Positions 10,757 through 22,560 of a stretch of DNA of 64,000 nt are shown here, piece after piece; the first letter of the stretch is position 1; the number at the start of each line of letters is the position of its first letter. This stretch comes from Delphinus delphis (Eukaryota; Chordata; Mammalia; Artiodactyla; Delphinidae). The notes beneath the pieces were generated by a model. It was not told the DNA's origin. It did no database searches and saw nothing but the letters and a program-made list of their open reading frames with translations. A program made the translations under genes and the position numbers. The DNA lies in NCBI RefSeq assembly GCF_949987515.2, contig NC_082694.2, forward strand, positions 65,842,080 to 65,906,079, written 5' to 3'.

Positions 10757-10876
10757 ATCTGGGCCTTCACATACACCCAGCAGATCCTCCAGGAGGAGCT
10801 GTGCCTGTCAGTCATCACCTTGTTCCCTGGCGCCCCGGTGGTTCTTGTCCTTTGCAAGAATGGAGATGACAGACAG
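10757..10876 (+). CDS. GALNT14: GALNT14 penultimate coding exon (lectin domain)
   Basis: The enzyme family transfers GalNAc from UDP-GalNAc to Ser/Thr of proteins in the Golgi, starting mucin-type O-glycans, and carries a C-terminal ricin-type lectin domain that helps choose glycopeptide substrates. This 120-bp exon encodes exactly 40 residues, starting [19 protein letters not shown] and ending KNGDDRQ. It shows two cysteines spaced as in a lectin repeat (CLSV ... LVLC). The acceptor is a pyrimidine tract ending ctccag and the donor is gtaagt; both joints are phase 0. Identification as GALNT14 rather than another paralogue rests on remembered family sequence: GALNT17 and GALNT18 end quite differently. 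No stop or frameshift is seen, so the gene looks intact here. Confidence 0.92.
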
Positions 10877-12090
10877 GTAAGTGCTCAGCGCGTCTGCCCT
10901 GGGACGTGGCCGCCGGTGTAGGTCTAAGTCTCGTGTGCAGGAAAAGAGAGAAGCTTCAGAGGAGGAAGGGTTGATAAGGAAGAGGTCCTCTGGTTAGGAG
11001 AGGGAGGGAGGGGCCTCTGATACCATCCGTGGTGCCCACAGCAGCGATGCGCTGCCGTGTGAAAGCCTATTGACCGCGCTATACCTCCGCTTGCGTGTGT
11101 ATCTTGTACTGCCCTGTCTTGCTCCGACGCCCACCTAGGATCCCAGAGCAGGAGCATACTGGGACAGAGCCTGCGGGGCCACAAGGATGAACAAGACTCG
11201 AACCTCTGCCTTCGGGGGCCTTGGCCTCTGGCAGGACGTCCAGCAAAGTTCACAGCACTCTGGATGTACCTTGTGCCTAGTTTCTCTGGCGGCACAGTGT
11301 TGGCTCCACTCAGTTTCCTGCCAACTGGGTCCTGGTGTTAGAGAGACCGAGATTCAAATATCCGTTTTCATGGCTCACTGGCTGTGTGACCCTTGGCAGG
11401 TTACTGGATCTCTCTGAGCTTCAGTTTCCTCCTCTATGAAATGAGGTTGATGATGCCCATCACACAGGGTAGCTGTTTAGAGCAGTTCACTGAGATGATC
11501 CATGATACCTGGTCAGTGGTAGCTCCCCAATACGTGTCCATCCCCTCCCTCCTTGTCCAGTGAGGTGAAGTCTGGGAAGCAGCAGCACGAGACCCCCTCT
11601 CTACTTGGGCCCCTCGTGTGCTGAAGCACTTTGGAGGAGCAGAGGTTCGGCTTCAGGTGCTGCCCAGGAGCCCCTCCCCGCTGCTGCCTCACCATCCCCG
11701 CCTCCTCATTCTCACCCACTTCTTCATGATGGTGCAGATACCGAGCGTGGATCATTTCTTTAGCTGCTCCTGTGACTAACTCGCTTCACATTTTCTGGCC
11801 TATGGCTTGGAAAGTTATTGCCTTCTAATGAGTTTTCCTAGCAAACATATTGATTTCGCTTTTACTTTTTTTAATCCGATAAAAAAAAAAAGAAAACCAA
11901 CAACAATACCTGGCAAGGCAATTAGTTGCAGTTTTCTTCCTCCATGAGACCATGAAGTCAAGTCTCTGGATGACCCTAGCCATGTGGTGTCAACATTTCT
12001 GATTACGCTGGAACTCCCAATACTATTGCTAGGACCCAGGACCTTAGCCAGAGAATTCTGGTTCATCCTCTCCCCTCTCCATCTTCCCAG
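10877..12090 (+). other. GALNT14: Last intron of GALNT14 (1214 bp)
   Basis: Opens with gtaagt and closes with a pyrimidine tract and 'atcttcccag'. It contains one plus-strand MIR at about 11340-11530 and an A-rich stretch at about 11880-11895. Nothing else recognised. Confidence 0.9.
11340..11530 (+). repeat. MIR fossil in the last GALNT14 intron
   Basis: Contains 'ggctgtgtgacccttggcag', 'gagcttcagtttcctcctct' and 'gaaatgaggttgatgatgc', in MIR order. Confidence 0.85.
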
Positions 12091-12249
12091 CAATGGACCA
12101 AGACTGGTTCCCGCATCGAGCATGTGGCATCCCACCTCTGCCTAGACACAGACATGTTTGGCGATGGCACTGAGAACGGCAGGGAGATCGTTGTCAATCC
12201 GTGTGAGTCCTCACTTATGAGCCAGCACTGGGACCTGGTGAGCTCTTGA
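12091..12249 (+). CDS. GALNT14: GALNT14 terminal coding exon and stop
   Basis: Encodes the last 52 residues of the transferase plus TGA (12247-12249). The QW at its start completes a QQW with the Gln that ends the previous exon. The [14 protein letters not shown] segment holds the CLD motif of a ricin-type repeat, and SQHWDLVSS is the C-terminus with the final Q-x-W element. The acceptor is a good pyrimidine tract ending cccag, and the joint is phase 0. The length and C-terminus agree with my memory of mammalian GALNT14, a Golgi type II membrane enzyme of about 550 residues. Differences such as Arg and Val in GSRIEHV, where I recall His and Ile in human, are conservative. The open frame continuing past the stop in another frame (12246-12701) is only 3' UTR. 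Confidence 0.93.
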   Translation, partial: QWTKTGSRIEHVASHLCLDTDMFGDGTENGREIVVNPCESSLMSQHWDLVSS

Positions 12250-12680
12250 AGATCCGTGTCGGAACCGGCGGGGGCCGTGGGGTGGTGCTTCCCCGGATGA
12301 GAATCGGACTGGAAACCAGGCTGCAGGCAGCCCCGAACTACTGCAGAAGCCCTGAATGGGGAGGCGAAGGCAGAGCGCCCCCCGCCAGGACAGGAACGGC
12401 TGTCAGGGAGGATGCAGGAAGAGACTGCAAGCCAAGAGCAACTCAGAGACAGATCCCCGTGTTCTCAAGGCCGTTAAGTTCCAGTCCTGGCTGGGTCTGC
12501 CCCTGCACGGTACCTGGAGGCAGAGATCCGATGGGAAGTGTTGATGTGGTTCCCTGTCTTAACGAAAGAGGCCAGAGAGAGCAGCCTTCGTCGTCACTAG
12601 GCCAGGACTCGACTGAGAGACGAAGGGCGGAGGTGCTTTTCAAAACAAATAAAGGACCGTGGAGGTTCTGTCTGTGTCTC
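12250..12680 (+). other. GALNT14: GALNT14 3' UTR (end approximate)
   Basis: Runs from the stop codon to the AATAAA hexamer at 12648-12653. Cleavage would be expected 10-30 bases later, and a TG/T-rich stretch at about 12668-12700 fits the downstream element. The UTR would be about 420 bases. No miRNA site or alternative signal was judged. Confidence 0.75.
12648..12653 (+). promoter_or_regulatory. GALNT14: Polyadenylation signal AATAAA
   Basis: Canonical hexamer about 400 bases after the stop, followed by 'tctgtctgtgtctctcctcc', a plausible GU/U-rich downstream element. Confidence 0.8.
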
Positions 12681-13279
12681 TCCTCCTTTGTTTCCACTTA
12701 GGTTAGCTCAGAGCTAGGCTGAGTTCTCCTTTGAGTCGGGGTGGGCAGGTGGTGGGGCCTCGTTGGGGGTGGAAAAAGAGGACGGAGAGATGGGAAACCT
12801 GCCCTCTGATGCTGAGCTGCCGCTGGCAGGCAGTGCCACCTGGAGAGGACACGTAACTTCTCTGGCCCTTCATCTCCTGTTACATCAAGTGGGGGAGGCG
12901 AAGGACAGCAGTGTTTCCTACCTAGGGATACACAGTCTCATCTGGGGAAACTGCATCAATTCAGCAGCCCTAGGGTCTACCTGTGGGGATCCCACTGCAG
13001 TAGGTCCAGGGCAGGGTCCAGGCTCCTCCCTGGTTGGAATCACTGCTCTAGGCGTCTCTGTGGGCCCTGATGGCTTTAGAGTCTGTGGCCATCGGTGTGG
13101 GAGTTTCTTCCTCTAACAAATCCCCAGTGTGTTCTGGGAATTGGGTATGGTGGTTGTACATTCTTAGTAACTAGGCTTTAAGAAAAGAACCGATCCATGT
13201 TGTTTAAAAGTTCCCGGAATTGCCTGTACGTTCTCAGCCGAGGTAAGTTCACCACGTGCTAATTAGTAATGGTTTTAGC
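12681..13279. other. Start of intergenic region
   Basis: A probable plus-strand MIR piece lies at about 12800-12910 (gtaacttctctggcccttca). The rest is unassigned. Confidence 0.5.
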
Positions 13280-13720
13280 TAGCTATCGCCGAGAAACAAA
13301 TGACCCCAAAACTTAGCAGCTTAAAGCAACACACATCTCTGGCCGCACAGTTTCTATGGGGCGTAGCCTCCCTGGGTCCCCTGCTTCAGGGTGACTTGAA
13401 AGGTTGCAGTCAAGGTGTGGCAGTGGTTGTGGGTAGGACGTGGCCCTTCGCTGTTGGCCAGAAGCTGCCCTCAGTTCCTTGCCATGTCGGCCTCTCTAAC
13501 CCAGCCACCAGCCAAGCAAGCCAGGAAGGCAAGAGTACCAGCAAGATGCAAGTCACAGTCCTTTCCAGCCTTGTCTCACCAGTTACCTCCCATCACTTTT
13601 GCCACATTCTATTTGAGAGAAGTGAGCCGCTAGGCCCAGCCACACTCAAGGGGAGAGGATTACGCAGGAGAGCTGGTACCAGGAGGTGGGGGCCATTTGG
13701 ATCCACTTCGGAATCCATCT
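13280..13720 (+). repeat. Ancient dispersed repeat, family not assigned
   Basis: Contains 'aaatgaccccaaaacttagc', 'agcttaaagcaaca', 'ccatcacttttgccacattc' and 'cactcaaggggagaggatta', motifs I know from a widely dispersed mammalian repeat whose name I cannot fix by memory. A 171-codon open frame across it (13300-13815) is incidental. Confidence 0.6.
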
Positions 13721-14666
13721 CCCATCTTATACCCCGAACGGGTGTCTGTCTCCCCTTCATCCAGAAAGCCTTCCGTGATGGCCGTTGTTCAAGCTCATCA
13801 TTAAAAACTCCATGACTGTGGACCACTGCAGACGTGGAGAGTGAAGGGCTGAGTGCGGATCCAGCGTGTCCTCGGCTGGGTTTTTTTATGCAGTCCCCCT
13901 GTTGCCTTCTTTAGTTACGATTTGACGGCTCTGTGGGGCTGACTCACGCCCCACTGTGGAAAGGCGAGGAGGCCATGTGATAAAGACACCTATAGAAGAA
14001 GATGTTCTGTTGGCTGCTCAAGCTACAGGGCCACCGGGTTTAAACCAGTTTTGCAGAGAAGAAAGAACAGTTTCACCAGCGCCCTCTCCCCTAAATAGGG
14101 GAAACAGATTCTGCACTGAAATAACTAAAGGAGCTGGTATTGTCCCCATCCGTGTCCCTGTCTCCCTCTGTAGCTGTGCCTGTCTGGGAGTTCCCCGGTG
14201 GCAGGAAAGCTGGCTCGTGACTTACTTTAGCCCCAGCGCTGAGTCAGGCACATCAAGCTCTCAGTGAGTATTTTCCTCCAGGTGTGATTGGAAACTCGAC
14301 TCCTTGTCCAAGAGGAAGGGACATTACTCCTTTTACTCCCCCTGTAAAGTCACAGAGTGTAGGTGGCCATAGGTCTCTGTTGAATACCCATGGAAATGGG
14401 GAAACAGGAACGGAGGCCTCTGCCCCAGAGGGACAAACATTTTATTTTTTAATCTCAGCTGCTTAGATGTGGCAGAAAAGCTAAGGCTCGGGGATCCCAC
14501 TGACCTTCCTCTTACTAGTGAAAGAAGCTGGGACGGTAACAAAGACTCCGTGAAGGACGTGGGGGGGTAGTTTGCTAATGGAGACACCAAAGGTTCACAT
14601 TTGAACCTGCAGGGTATGCATCTTACGACCTCCTTAGTGGAAAGCAGAACTTAAAAACTGATGCCA
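13721..14666. other. Unassigned intergenic sequence
   Basis: No gene or clear repeat recognised. Confidence 0.5.
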
Positions 14667-14870
14667 GGGCTTCCCTGGTGGCACAGTGGTTGAGAGTCCG
14701 CTTGCTGATTCAGGGGACACGGGTTCGTGCCCCGGTCCGGGAAGATCCCACATGCCGCGGAGCGGCTGGGCCCGTGAGCCATGGCCGCTGAGCCTGCGTG
14801 TCCGGAGCCTGTGCTCCACAATGGGAGAGACCACAGCAGTGAGAGGCCCGCGTACCGCAAAAAAAAAAAA
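14667..14870 (+). mobile_element. CHR-type SINE, plus strand, intact
   Basis: Head 'gggcttccctggtggcacag', body with 'ggttcgtgccccggtccggg', end 'gaggcccgcgtaccgc' and a 12-A tail. It is very close to the copy at 7991. Flanking duplication is weak (gcca). Confidence 0.95.
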
Positions 14871-17800
14871 GCCAATACGGATCCCTATAACTGTGTAGGG
14901 TTATCCAAACACCCTCTCTTCAGTAAGTGGATGGTGATGGAGCCAAAGCAAGAGTAATTTGTGATTTAAAAGCAAGAATAGCAGCAGTTCCAAAGCTCCG
15001 CCGATTCAAGGCAAAGCTGATGATACCGGGGTGGGACGGCAGCCTGCCCCAGTCTGAGATTCCTGTGTCCTGCAATTATGCAGCGGAGCAAGGGTGGCCA
15101 AGCCTTGCCAGGCAGTAAGGTCTTTGAGTGGGTTCTGAATTAGAGTCCTTGGTCAACTCTGATCGTTCAGTTTGAATGCCAGAGTTCAGAAACCTGGAAC
15201 GCCTCACTGTGTAGGCCAGCAGTATTGTGGGTGAAAGTGAAAGTTTGTCAATGACATCAGCATATGAAAGCAGAAAAGGAGCGGCTCTCTTCATATCTTA
15301 TGGGCTAGCAAGATAGAGACCCCAAACCCAGCTTGGGGAGTCACCACTCTGGAGCAGTCTCATCACACTGCCGGGCGAGAAGGTGGCCAGGTGTGGCAGA
15401 AACGCCTCACCGGTGGTTGCCTCTGGCTAGCGCGAACAGACACGAGCGATGCGGGCTCCTAGGTCTCTAAATGGTGTGGTGTGTGAATTAAACGAAAGGG
15501 AATTTATACATGCGTTGTATACATTTATGAACTGGAAAGAAGAGAGACGGGCTTCAGGCACTCTCCAGTGACTGGATTAGAGTGGGAGGGATGATGGTGT
15601 TGAGTGGACGGGCAGAAACGGGAGTTTTTCAGTAGTTCTGGAGTCAGCATAGTGGCCACGCTGGGTGCCACATTGAAGCTGAGACTCACTCTCTCGGCAG
15701 TTTCTTTTCTTATGTACTGTGTAATTTCTCTGTGTGAGCTCATCTTCAGCAGGAGTTATTGCCTCTGGGCTGTGGAAGCATGCCTCAGGGAAGGTTCAAG
15801 TTTGCCTCTGTTGGGTTCCATTGAGTTCAAACCAGTGTGTACACTGATTTTTCCAATTGTAGTTTCCACACCGTGAAAGTTCAGTGAATTTGGACCCCAC
15901 ATCTGTGCTTGGCACCCTCTTGGATTTTGATCCTTTGCAGATTATCTTTCCTCTACCCAGATTGTTGTCCTGCTGCCATGCCAGCTGGTAGGTGGGGTTT
16001 GTTTAGCCCTTCTGAGCACCCACTTAAGTGTAGGGTCCCATTTCTGGCCCCAGCCACTCATGAAGCTGTGGTCTTCATATCGGCCTCCACTGGGGTGTTG
16101 AAACCCCAATCCTGATTGCACAGATATCTGGCTTCCACTCCCTTTCAGCTCTCATTCACCATGCTGGCTTTGAATTCCCACTCATTTTTGGAATCTGGAA
16201 TTTCTCTTTCCTTCCTTTCCAATGCAGCTGTGATTTCAAATTGTTTTATTGAATTTTATCCAATATTTATAGGTGTTTGTGGAAGGGGGCTTTCCTGTGT
16301 CAGCTCAGACCAAAATTCCTTAGTGCTATAATTAGCTGTCACCACTGTCTTTCCCACTGGCTCTGGGACCATGTCTTAGCGTAGACCCTCAATAAATTTC
16401 TGTGAGTGAGTGAGAGAATAAGCCCATGATTCTTCAGTACTACTTCCTAATTACCTCCTGGCTATAGCCACCAGACATTAGAGTTTTAAAAAGATAGCAA
16501 AGGCAGAAATGGAGGACCGAGAAGACGAATTTATAACAATGAAACCTCGTTATAATACACAAAGATTTAGGGATCATGCATATTTTATCTCATAATGACG
16601 GAGATTAATACTGAAAGCACTAACTAGAAAGAACTATCAGTAATGGAAATCTTTAATACTACAATAGAGCCTGGCAAGGGAGAGTCTGTTCTCATAAACT
16701 CCGGGGGATGGAGATGGGAGGGTAAGTGGGAAGCACTCACATCTCCCCTGCAAGTATCTCAGGCATATTCGCCGGCATCTGGTGATCTGAGTCCTGGCCA
16801 GCCTTCAAGGAGAGGCTCACCTTCTACCTGTGCTCCATCATACTTTACCTGCAGCGCAGTTACGCCTCCTCCGTTCCCCAACCCCACACACTGTGCTCCT
16901 GGGGAGACAGTGCCCTGACCTGTCGGGTCCCTTGGCACGTGACAGCACCTGGGGCAGCATCTGGCACGCAGAGGAGCACAGCGAAGGGTTGCATGAGAGG
17001 TCTGGCAGCCGTGCACAGGTGGTGGCCTCTGGCGCATCACCCACGGTAGGCGGGAGCCTCTTCACCCCAGCATGCAGAGCCAACCTCTCGAGCTCCCTGG
17101 GGGTCTAAGGTCTCAGGCAGCCCAATTCGGATTAGCAAAATCCAAAGCTCCCAGCGCTTTTCCATTTGCCATGGAGCCGACTAATTTAATGAAGCCGTCA
17201 CAGAGCAGACCTCAGGGCTTATTGGAAAAGGACTCGAGCACGACATTATTTCACAGCAGTAGATTGCATCATTTTCATTTCACAGCTTTCCAATGGGAAA
17301 TAATAAAACAAAATTACAAACATAATGAAGAAAGAAAGGAGGGGAAAAAAAAAACCTTGGGTGAGAGATGCATCCTCTGTGCCATGAAAGGGCTGGTTAC
17401 CTTATTCACTGGAGCCAGTAGATACTACCTGGCTTTGCTCGCAGGAAGGAGCGCAGCCCAGGATGCCTCCACCTGCTGCTGAAGCTAACAGGCTGCAATA
17501 ACTCACCGCCCAGCACGGCAAGGAGCCCTGAGCACCCCTGCAAAAGGCTCACTGGATGGCCTTCTGAGAAATTCCAGCTTCCAAGAGCTCAGCCCTCCCT
17601 GGGCTGGCCACAGCGCTGGGGCAAAGGGCTGCCATTGGTGATGGCCGGGCAAGGTCTTGGGGTGTTAGTGTGCACTGCACCTCCGTTCCCTCCAGAAGAC
17701 ACAGTGGCTTCACCAGGGGGCCTTCATTCATCCCCAGGTTGGAGGAAAGAATAGGTCCCTTCCTCCATATGAGCTGAAAGCCAGGGGCTAAAAGGAGTCA

Positions 17801-18299
17801 ACAGAGAGACAAAGCTCTTTCCAAAGCTGTTCTCATTTACAGCACTGAGGTGTAAGATCAGGGGGCACAGCCAGCTCAGCTGGGCCTTTTATTCCATTCT
17901 GCAGACCTGTCCAGAGCTTGAGGCGATGCCCCAGGCCTCTCCCCACAGCCAGGAGACTGAACTCCATTCCACCCAGGCCCAAATTCCTGCCTTGCCTCAT
18001 ACTGAAAATAACTTTCTCCTCGGTTAGTGGAGGGGTTTGGGGCCATGAGGAACGAGCTCCCTCCTCTTTCCCCTCCCCTTCTTTCCCCTCCCCCTCCCCA
18101 TTCTTGACCACTCACCTGCGCCTTCATCTTCCTCCCTTCTTGCTCCTGCAGTGATGCGTCCCCCTCTGCTACCCCCTCCCCATTAACTGAACAGGGTCCC
18201 GGTTTCTCCTACCCTGACATAAAGAAAAAAGCCTTCCCTTGAACCTGGTCTCCCCTTTTTCTTTGGCCAACACGCTCCTCTAAAGCACAGCAGCTGGTC
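14871..18299. other. Unassigned intergenic sequence, with one AT-rich candidate element
   Basis: No exon found. A plus-strand L2 3'-end piece is likely at about 16310-16410 (ctctgggaccatgtcttagc, then cctcaataaatttctgtgag). The unique stretch 17120-17330 is treated in the findings. A pyrimidine tract (cccctccccttctttcccct) occurs near 18070. Confidence 0.5.
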
Positions 18300-18515
18300 C
18301 CATGGACTTAGATCCTGGCTCTTCCAGTTCCTAGCTGTGTGACTAGGGGCAAATTACTTAACTTCTCTGAACTCAATTTTCTCCTCTCTAAATGGGGCTA
18401 ATAATTGTACCTATCTCATATGTTTATTGTGAGATTAAATGAAATGACTCATGTGATGTTCTCAGCACAGTGCCAGGCACGTATTATGTCTAAAAATGTT
18501 GGTCATTGTTATAGG
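18300..18515 (+). repeat. MIR fossil, plus strand, nearly full length
   Basis: Reads through 'gacttagatcctggctcttc', 'agctgtgtgactaggggcaa', 'ttacttaacttctctgaact' and 'cagcacagtgccaggcacgt' in MIR order. Confidence 0.92.
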
Positions 18516-19499
18516 TTTATTGTGAGAATTACACATCAGTTTCCAGAGCAGAGGGCAGGACCTGGGAGTGGGGAGGGCTGAGCCTCGATCCTCAATCCTC
18601 AGCAGTCACTTAGAGGTCAGGCTGGGGCCTGAGACTCTGTGGGGTTGCCAGGAGAACCCCCGGCAGCGCTGCTCTTTGATTCTGAATTGGTGATGGGCCA
18701 GGAGGGGAGGAAGAAAAGAGCTACAGTGAGGGCAGCGAGGGAATGGCAGTGCCCCTCGCTGGCCTTGGCCCTTTGTTGCCTGCAATCACCATTTGCCTTT
18801 CCTGGTGCTGCCTCAGCCTGTGTGTTCATTGCTCGTGGGTTCACACTGACGGCTCTGTCACCTGTGTGCTAGGCCCTGTGTGTGCCATGATCCGTGCACA
18901 GCCCCGTGGGAGGCCACGTCGTGCACAGCGCCAGTGGTGTCATAGACAAGGACAGAGGACAGGCATGCGAGTAAGGCCTGGCAGAGAAGTCCAGCCCGGC
19001 CCCGCACCCCCAGAACCCCCTCCACACTTGCACGGTGGTCACACCGCACCCCAACAGCCAGGAGACGTCTCCAGCTCTGCTTCCGACCCTCTGTTTGGCT
19101 CTTCAGTCTAACCTAAGAGTTCAGCTCTCACACCTGAACTCTGCCTCTGTTCCCTCATCAGCCTGGCCCCTGCGTGAGTTTTCAGTTTTGGTGTTACCCC
19201 CAGATGCTGTTGGACACCGGGTCCGGCTCGGGTGCCGGCGCTCAGTGCCCCAGGCTTCCGCCTGCCTTCCAGTGGGGTCCCCTGCTCCGGGAGTAGAGTC
19301 TGATCTATCTCACCAAACCAGCTTTACAGGACACTTGGTCCTGAGCAGACGAATAGGACGTTAAGGGCCCAAAGAAGTGCAGACAGAATGTTGCACCAGA
19401 AAAGAGATTCCAGTAAAGAACTGTGAGGTCCAAAGGAAGAAAAGACCCCATGTGAGATGAACTTGAAACATACCTGAGACTTCAAAAAGGTGGACACAG
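18516..19499. other. Unassigned GC-rich intergenic sequence
   Basis: Open frames up to 122 codons occur, but none has a recognisable domain, splice context or codon pattern. Confidence 0.5.
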
Positions 19500-19940
19500 A
19501 GACACATGCTAGGGGATAAGAACAGCCTGAACAAAGGCACAGAAGCAGGAAAGGATGGACCTTTTTCAGAGAATGTGGAGCAGCTCAGCTAGCTGCAGGT
19601 GTAGAAGACATAGAAGAGAGCGGAGGGCAGGGGGGTGTCAGGCAAGGCAAGAGAGGGGGCCTCGAATGCCAGGCAGAAGATGCTGAACTTAATTGGGTAA
19701 GTACTTCTGAGCTACTGAAGGTGTTGGAGCAAGGGAATAACGCTGGCCGGGGCGGAAGAGGAGGAAGACGGATGGGACGGCAGAGAGTAAGGTGGTTTGG
19801 AGGTGAGATTCCGTGAAGAGGGACCTGATGGAGACCCCAGAAGTAGTATGAGTGCCACGCTATGTCACCATCAGTCAGAGGGGAAAACAGACCAGTTATG
19901 GGAGATCCTGGAGGCGGACGTGGGAGGGGAGGAAGAGGAG
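19500..19940 (-). repeat. L2 fragment, minus strand
   Basis: Shows 'aacagcctgaacaaaggcac', 'gctgaacttaattgggtaag' and 'gctactgaaggtgttggagc', the reverse of the L2 interior. Confidence 0.7.
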
Positions 19941-20094
19941 ATGAAGCAAAGCAAGATAAGAGCCTTAACGTCAGACGGATTCTGCGCTGCCGGCCGAGCA
20001 AGTGCCTTCGTGGGCCTACGTTTAACTGAGTATCTGATAACCAGGCTTAATTATTTAATTATAATACATTTCCGACACACAGAAGAAGACTGGT

Positions 20095-20345
20095 AGCATA
20101 GCAACTGCTTACACAGTGCTTCCTCTGTGCTTGGCATTGTTCTAAGAGCTTTAAAGAATTTAACTTAGTCAATCCTCTTCAAATAGTAGCGATATAATAT
20201 AATAACAGCTATTACTATCTCCATCTTACAAGTGAGTAGCTTGAGAGCCAGGAAGGTTAAGAAGTTGTAGAAGTGAGATTCAAGTTCAAGAAGTCCACAG
20301 AGTGCTGGGTTTCTAACCACTAGGCTCTGCTGCTTCTCACTCGGA
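20095..20345 (-). repeat. MIR fossil, minus strand
   Basis: Includes 'cttcctctgtgcttggcatt', 'atctccatcttacaagtgag' and 'ctaaccactaggctctgctg' in reverse MIR order. Confidence 0.88.
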
Positions 20346-20469
20346 GGACAGAATAACAGATACTCGTGTCCTCAAATTAAGTAGTTCTACATCTTTAACA
20401 AGGGTGAGCCGTGTTGAGCCTCCATTCATCCAGCCATCAGTCATCCTGCGTGAGGTAGGAAGGGTGAAG

Positions 20470-20720
20470 GGAATTAGCATTTAGGGAGCTATAGTTATGT
20501 GCCAACTGTGTGCTTATGGGCTCTGCAGTCACTATTTTGTGGAATGCTGACAGCATCCCATGAGGTAGCTTATCCTTCGGGTTTTACAGATGAGGAACTT
20601 GAGTCTCAGAGAAATGAAATAACCCGTCAAGGTTACCCAGCTGATATGTGGCAGAGCCGTCTGCCTCTCCTTGGTGACCATGCTGCCCCACGAGCATGGG
20701 GATTCAGCCCCCAAATGCAT
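20470..20720 (-). repeat. MIR fossil, minus strand
   Basis: Includes 'cagcatcccatgaggtagct', 'gggttttacagatgaggaac' and 'caaggttacccagctgatat'. Confidence 0.88.
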
Positions 20721-20734
20721 ATAGCAATCACTAC

Positions 20735-21030
20735 GCAATAAATATTTACTGGGCACCTGTCATATGACAGGCACTATGCCAGGAGCTGGCCACTGACCGT
20801 GCCCTCAAGGAAAACGAGCGGAGGAGAGAACTGGGTTCTATTTTAGAGAGAGTGGGGGCTGCGGGGGGGGGTGAAGAGCAGAGGGGGTGAGGGGTGCTCA
20901 GCGTGACCACAGCTGTAAGAGGTCACTTGAATGCAAGGGGCACAGAGGAGGGATGGGCAGGCTTCGCAGAGGATGGGATGGCTGAGAGGTAAGGCTGATG
21001 GGACTAGAGGAAGAGAAGGCGGGATTCCAG
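20735..21030 (-). repeat. L2 3'-end fragment, minus strand
   Basis: Starts 'aataaatatttactgggcac', then 'gacaggcactatgccaggag', the reverse complement of the L2 3' terminus. It continues as purine-rich L2 sequence with a G9 run near 20863. Confidence 0.8.
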
Positions 21031-22374
21031 ACGCGGGAACCCAAGTTTGCGTCTCCACGCTGTCTTAGAGCCCCTGGCTCAACCCTGGCGATAATGTAAG
21101 GGTGGCATTTTCTTTATGCACTTGCGACGATTCATCGAGAGGTTGGAGGAAGGCTGAGCCATCTCCTAGGAACCCCTTTCTGGGCCAGAAGGATGCGGAG
21201 GCTGGCTGTCCCCTCTGTATCCCCGTGGTAACCTGTGTCCCCATGGGAGGCTCTGTCTCCGGGTCCTTCTGTGGGAACAGCACCCTCTGCACAGCTAGTG
21301 GAGCACTTACTCTGTGACCTGTACCTCCTCTGTTCATGTGTCTGTCCGCCCACCCTCACTTGTTTGGACGCACCTCACAGGAGGGGACCCACCTGCATTT
21401 GGTAGCGTCTGGCCCTCAGAGGGTGCATGTTGAACTGAACCACCCTGCATGGACCGAACCAGATTTTCCACGTGAACTGCTCCCTGCTTTGGTCGCACAT
21501 CCAACCAGCCAGGCCAGGGTCATAGACATATTTCTGTCCAGAACAGGCCCTTGCAACTTAAGCAGCACAGACAGGCCATAGTTCATTCTAACTGCCAAGA
21601 GTTCTTTCTGTTGGGTCATAAAAGTGATGAAAACCTCTCAAACCTGACCTCTGCTGATGGATAGCCAGGTGCCTCTGCCCTGCGGCCCTGGGGACTGACA
21701 GCACAAACTTAGCAGGGACTTTGCAATATTCAGAACTGCCTGAGGGAGCTCCCGTTGTCCTCGGGGGCTACTCAGCCGTCCTGAGCAGGACCAGCCCTTC
21801 CGAGGATGGCAGGGCAGTAGAACAAGGGCCCAGAGGGGTGACCGCTGACCGCCCTCCCCTGCCGCAGTTGGGTTTGGGACGTCCAGACTCAGTCAGCTTC
21901 AGGGTAACAGCCAACCTGGGGTGAAGTGGTACCTGGGGAAGGGAACCTGGAGGAAGACAAGGCGGGTACCAGCAGTCGTGTTCCATAGTTCAGATTCTAG
22001 AACCAGAAGCTCCCATGCGGAAGCATCTGCTGGGTATCCAGCACGGCCCAACGTGAATTCTCCAGTATGAAACAAAGTCATTCCGGGGAAAACAGGCTCG
22101 ATTACCTCTGCCTCTGCTCCACCCAATCTCTCTAATTGTAACAACACGCCTGCATTGCCTTGGATTCTGTATTCCTATGGTAGAATGAAATGAAAGAAAA
22201 ATCTAGAATAGTGAGCACAGACAGAAGTTTGAAAGAGCATTTCTAGTCCAGCTCCAGCTTCTTGGCAGACCTGTCCCCAATCATAGCAGCCATCTGCTTC
22301 TATTTTTAAGTGCCTTTAGAAATCACTCTGAATTTGCTCAAATCAGATCGATACTTAGCAACGCCTACTCTGTG
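21031..22374. other. Unassigned intergenic sequence
   Basis: No exon or named repeat recognised. Confidence 0.5.
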
Positions 22375-22560
22375 TAAGCCGTCAGGGTCTACTGAGGCTA
22401 CAGTGAAATGAAGTGCCCTTGCCCCACCCGTAACTGCCCTGTGAGGAGGATAGTGTTTGCCTCATCTGCAGAGTAGGAAACTGTGTTTCAGAGCAGTGCA
22501 GTAACTTCTCCGAGGACACACAGCAAGTAAGGGGGCGCGGGGGACAGGCAGGGCTGGAAC
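22375..22560 (-). repeat. MIR fossil, minus strand
   Basis: Contains 'gcctcatctgcagagtagga', 'cagtaacttctccgaggaca' and 'cacagcaagtaag' in reverse MIR order. Confidence 0.8.

Noticed and set aside
12246..12701. 151-codon open frame overlapping the GALNT14 stop
   Set aside because: It is the 3' UTR read in another frame.
13300..13815. 171-codon open frame
   Set aside because: Runs through an ancient dispersed repeat; no domain or conservation evidence.
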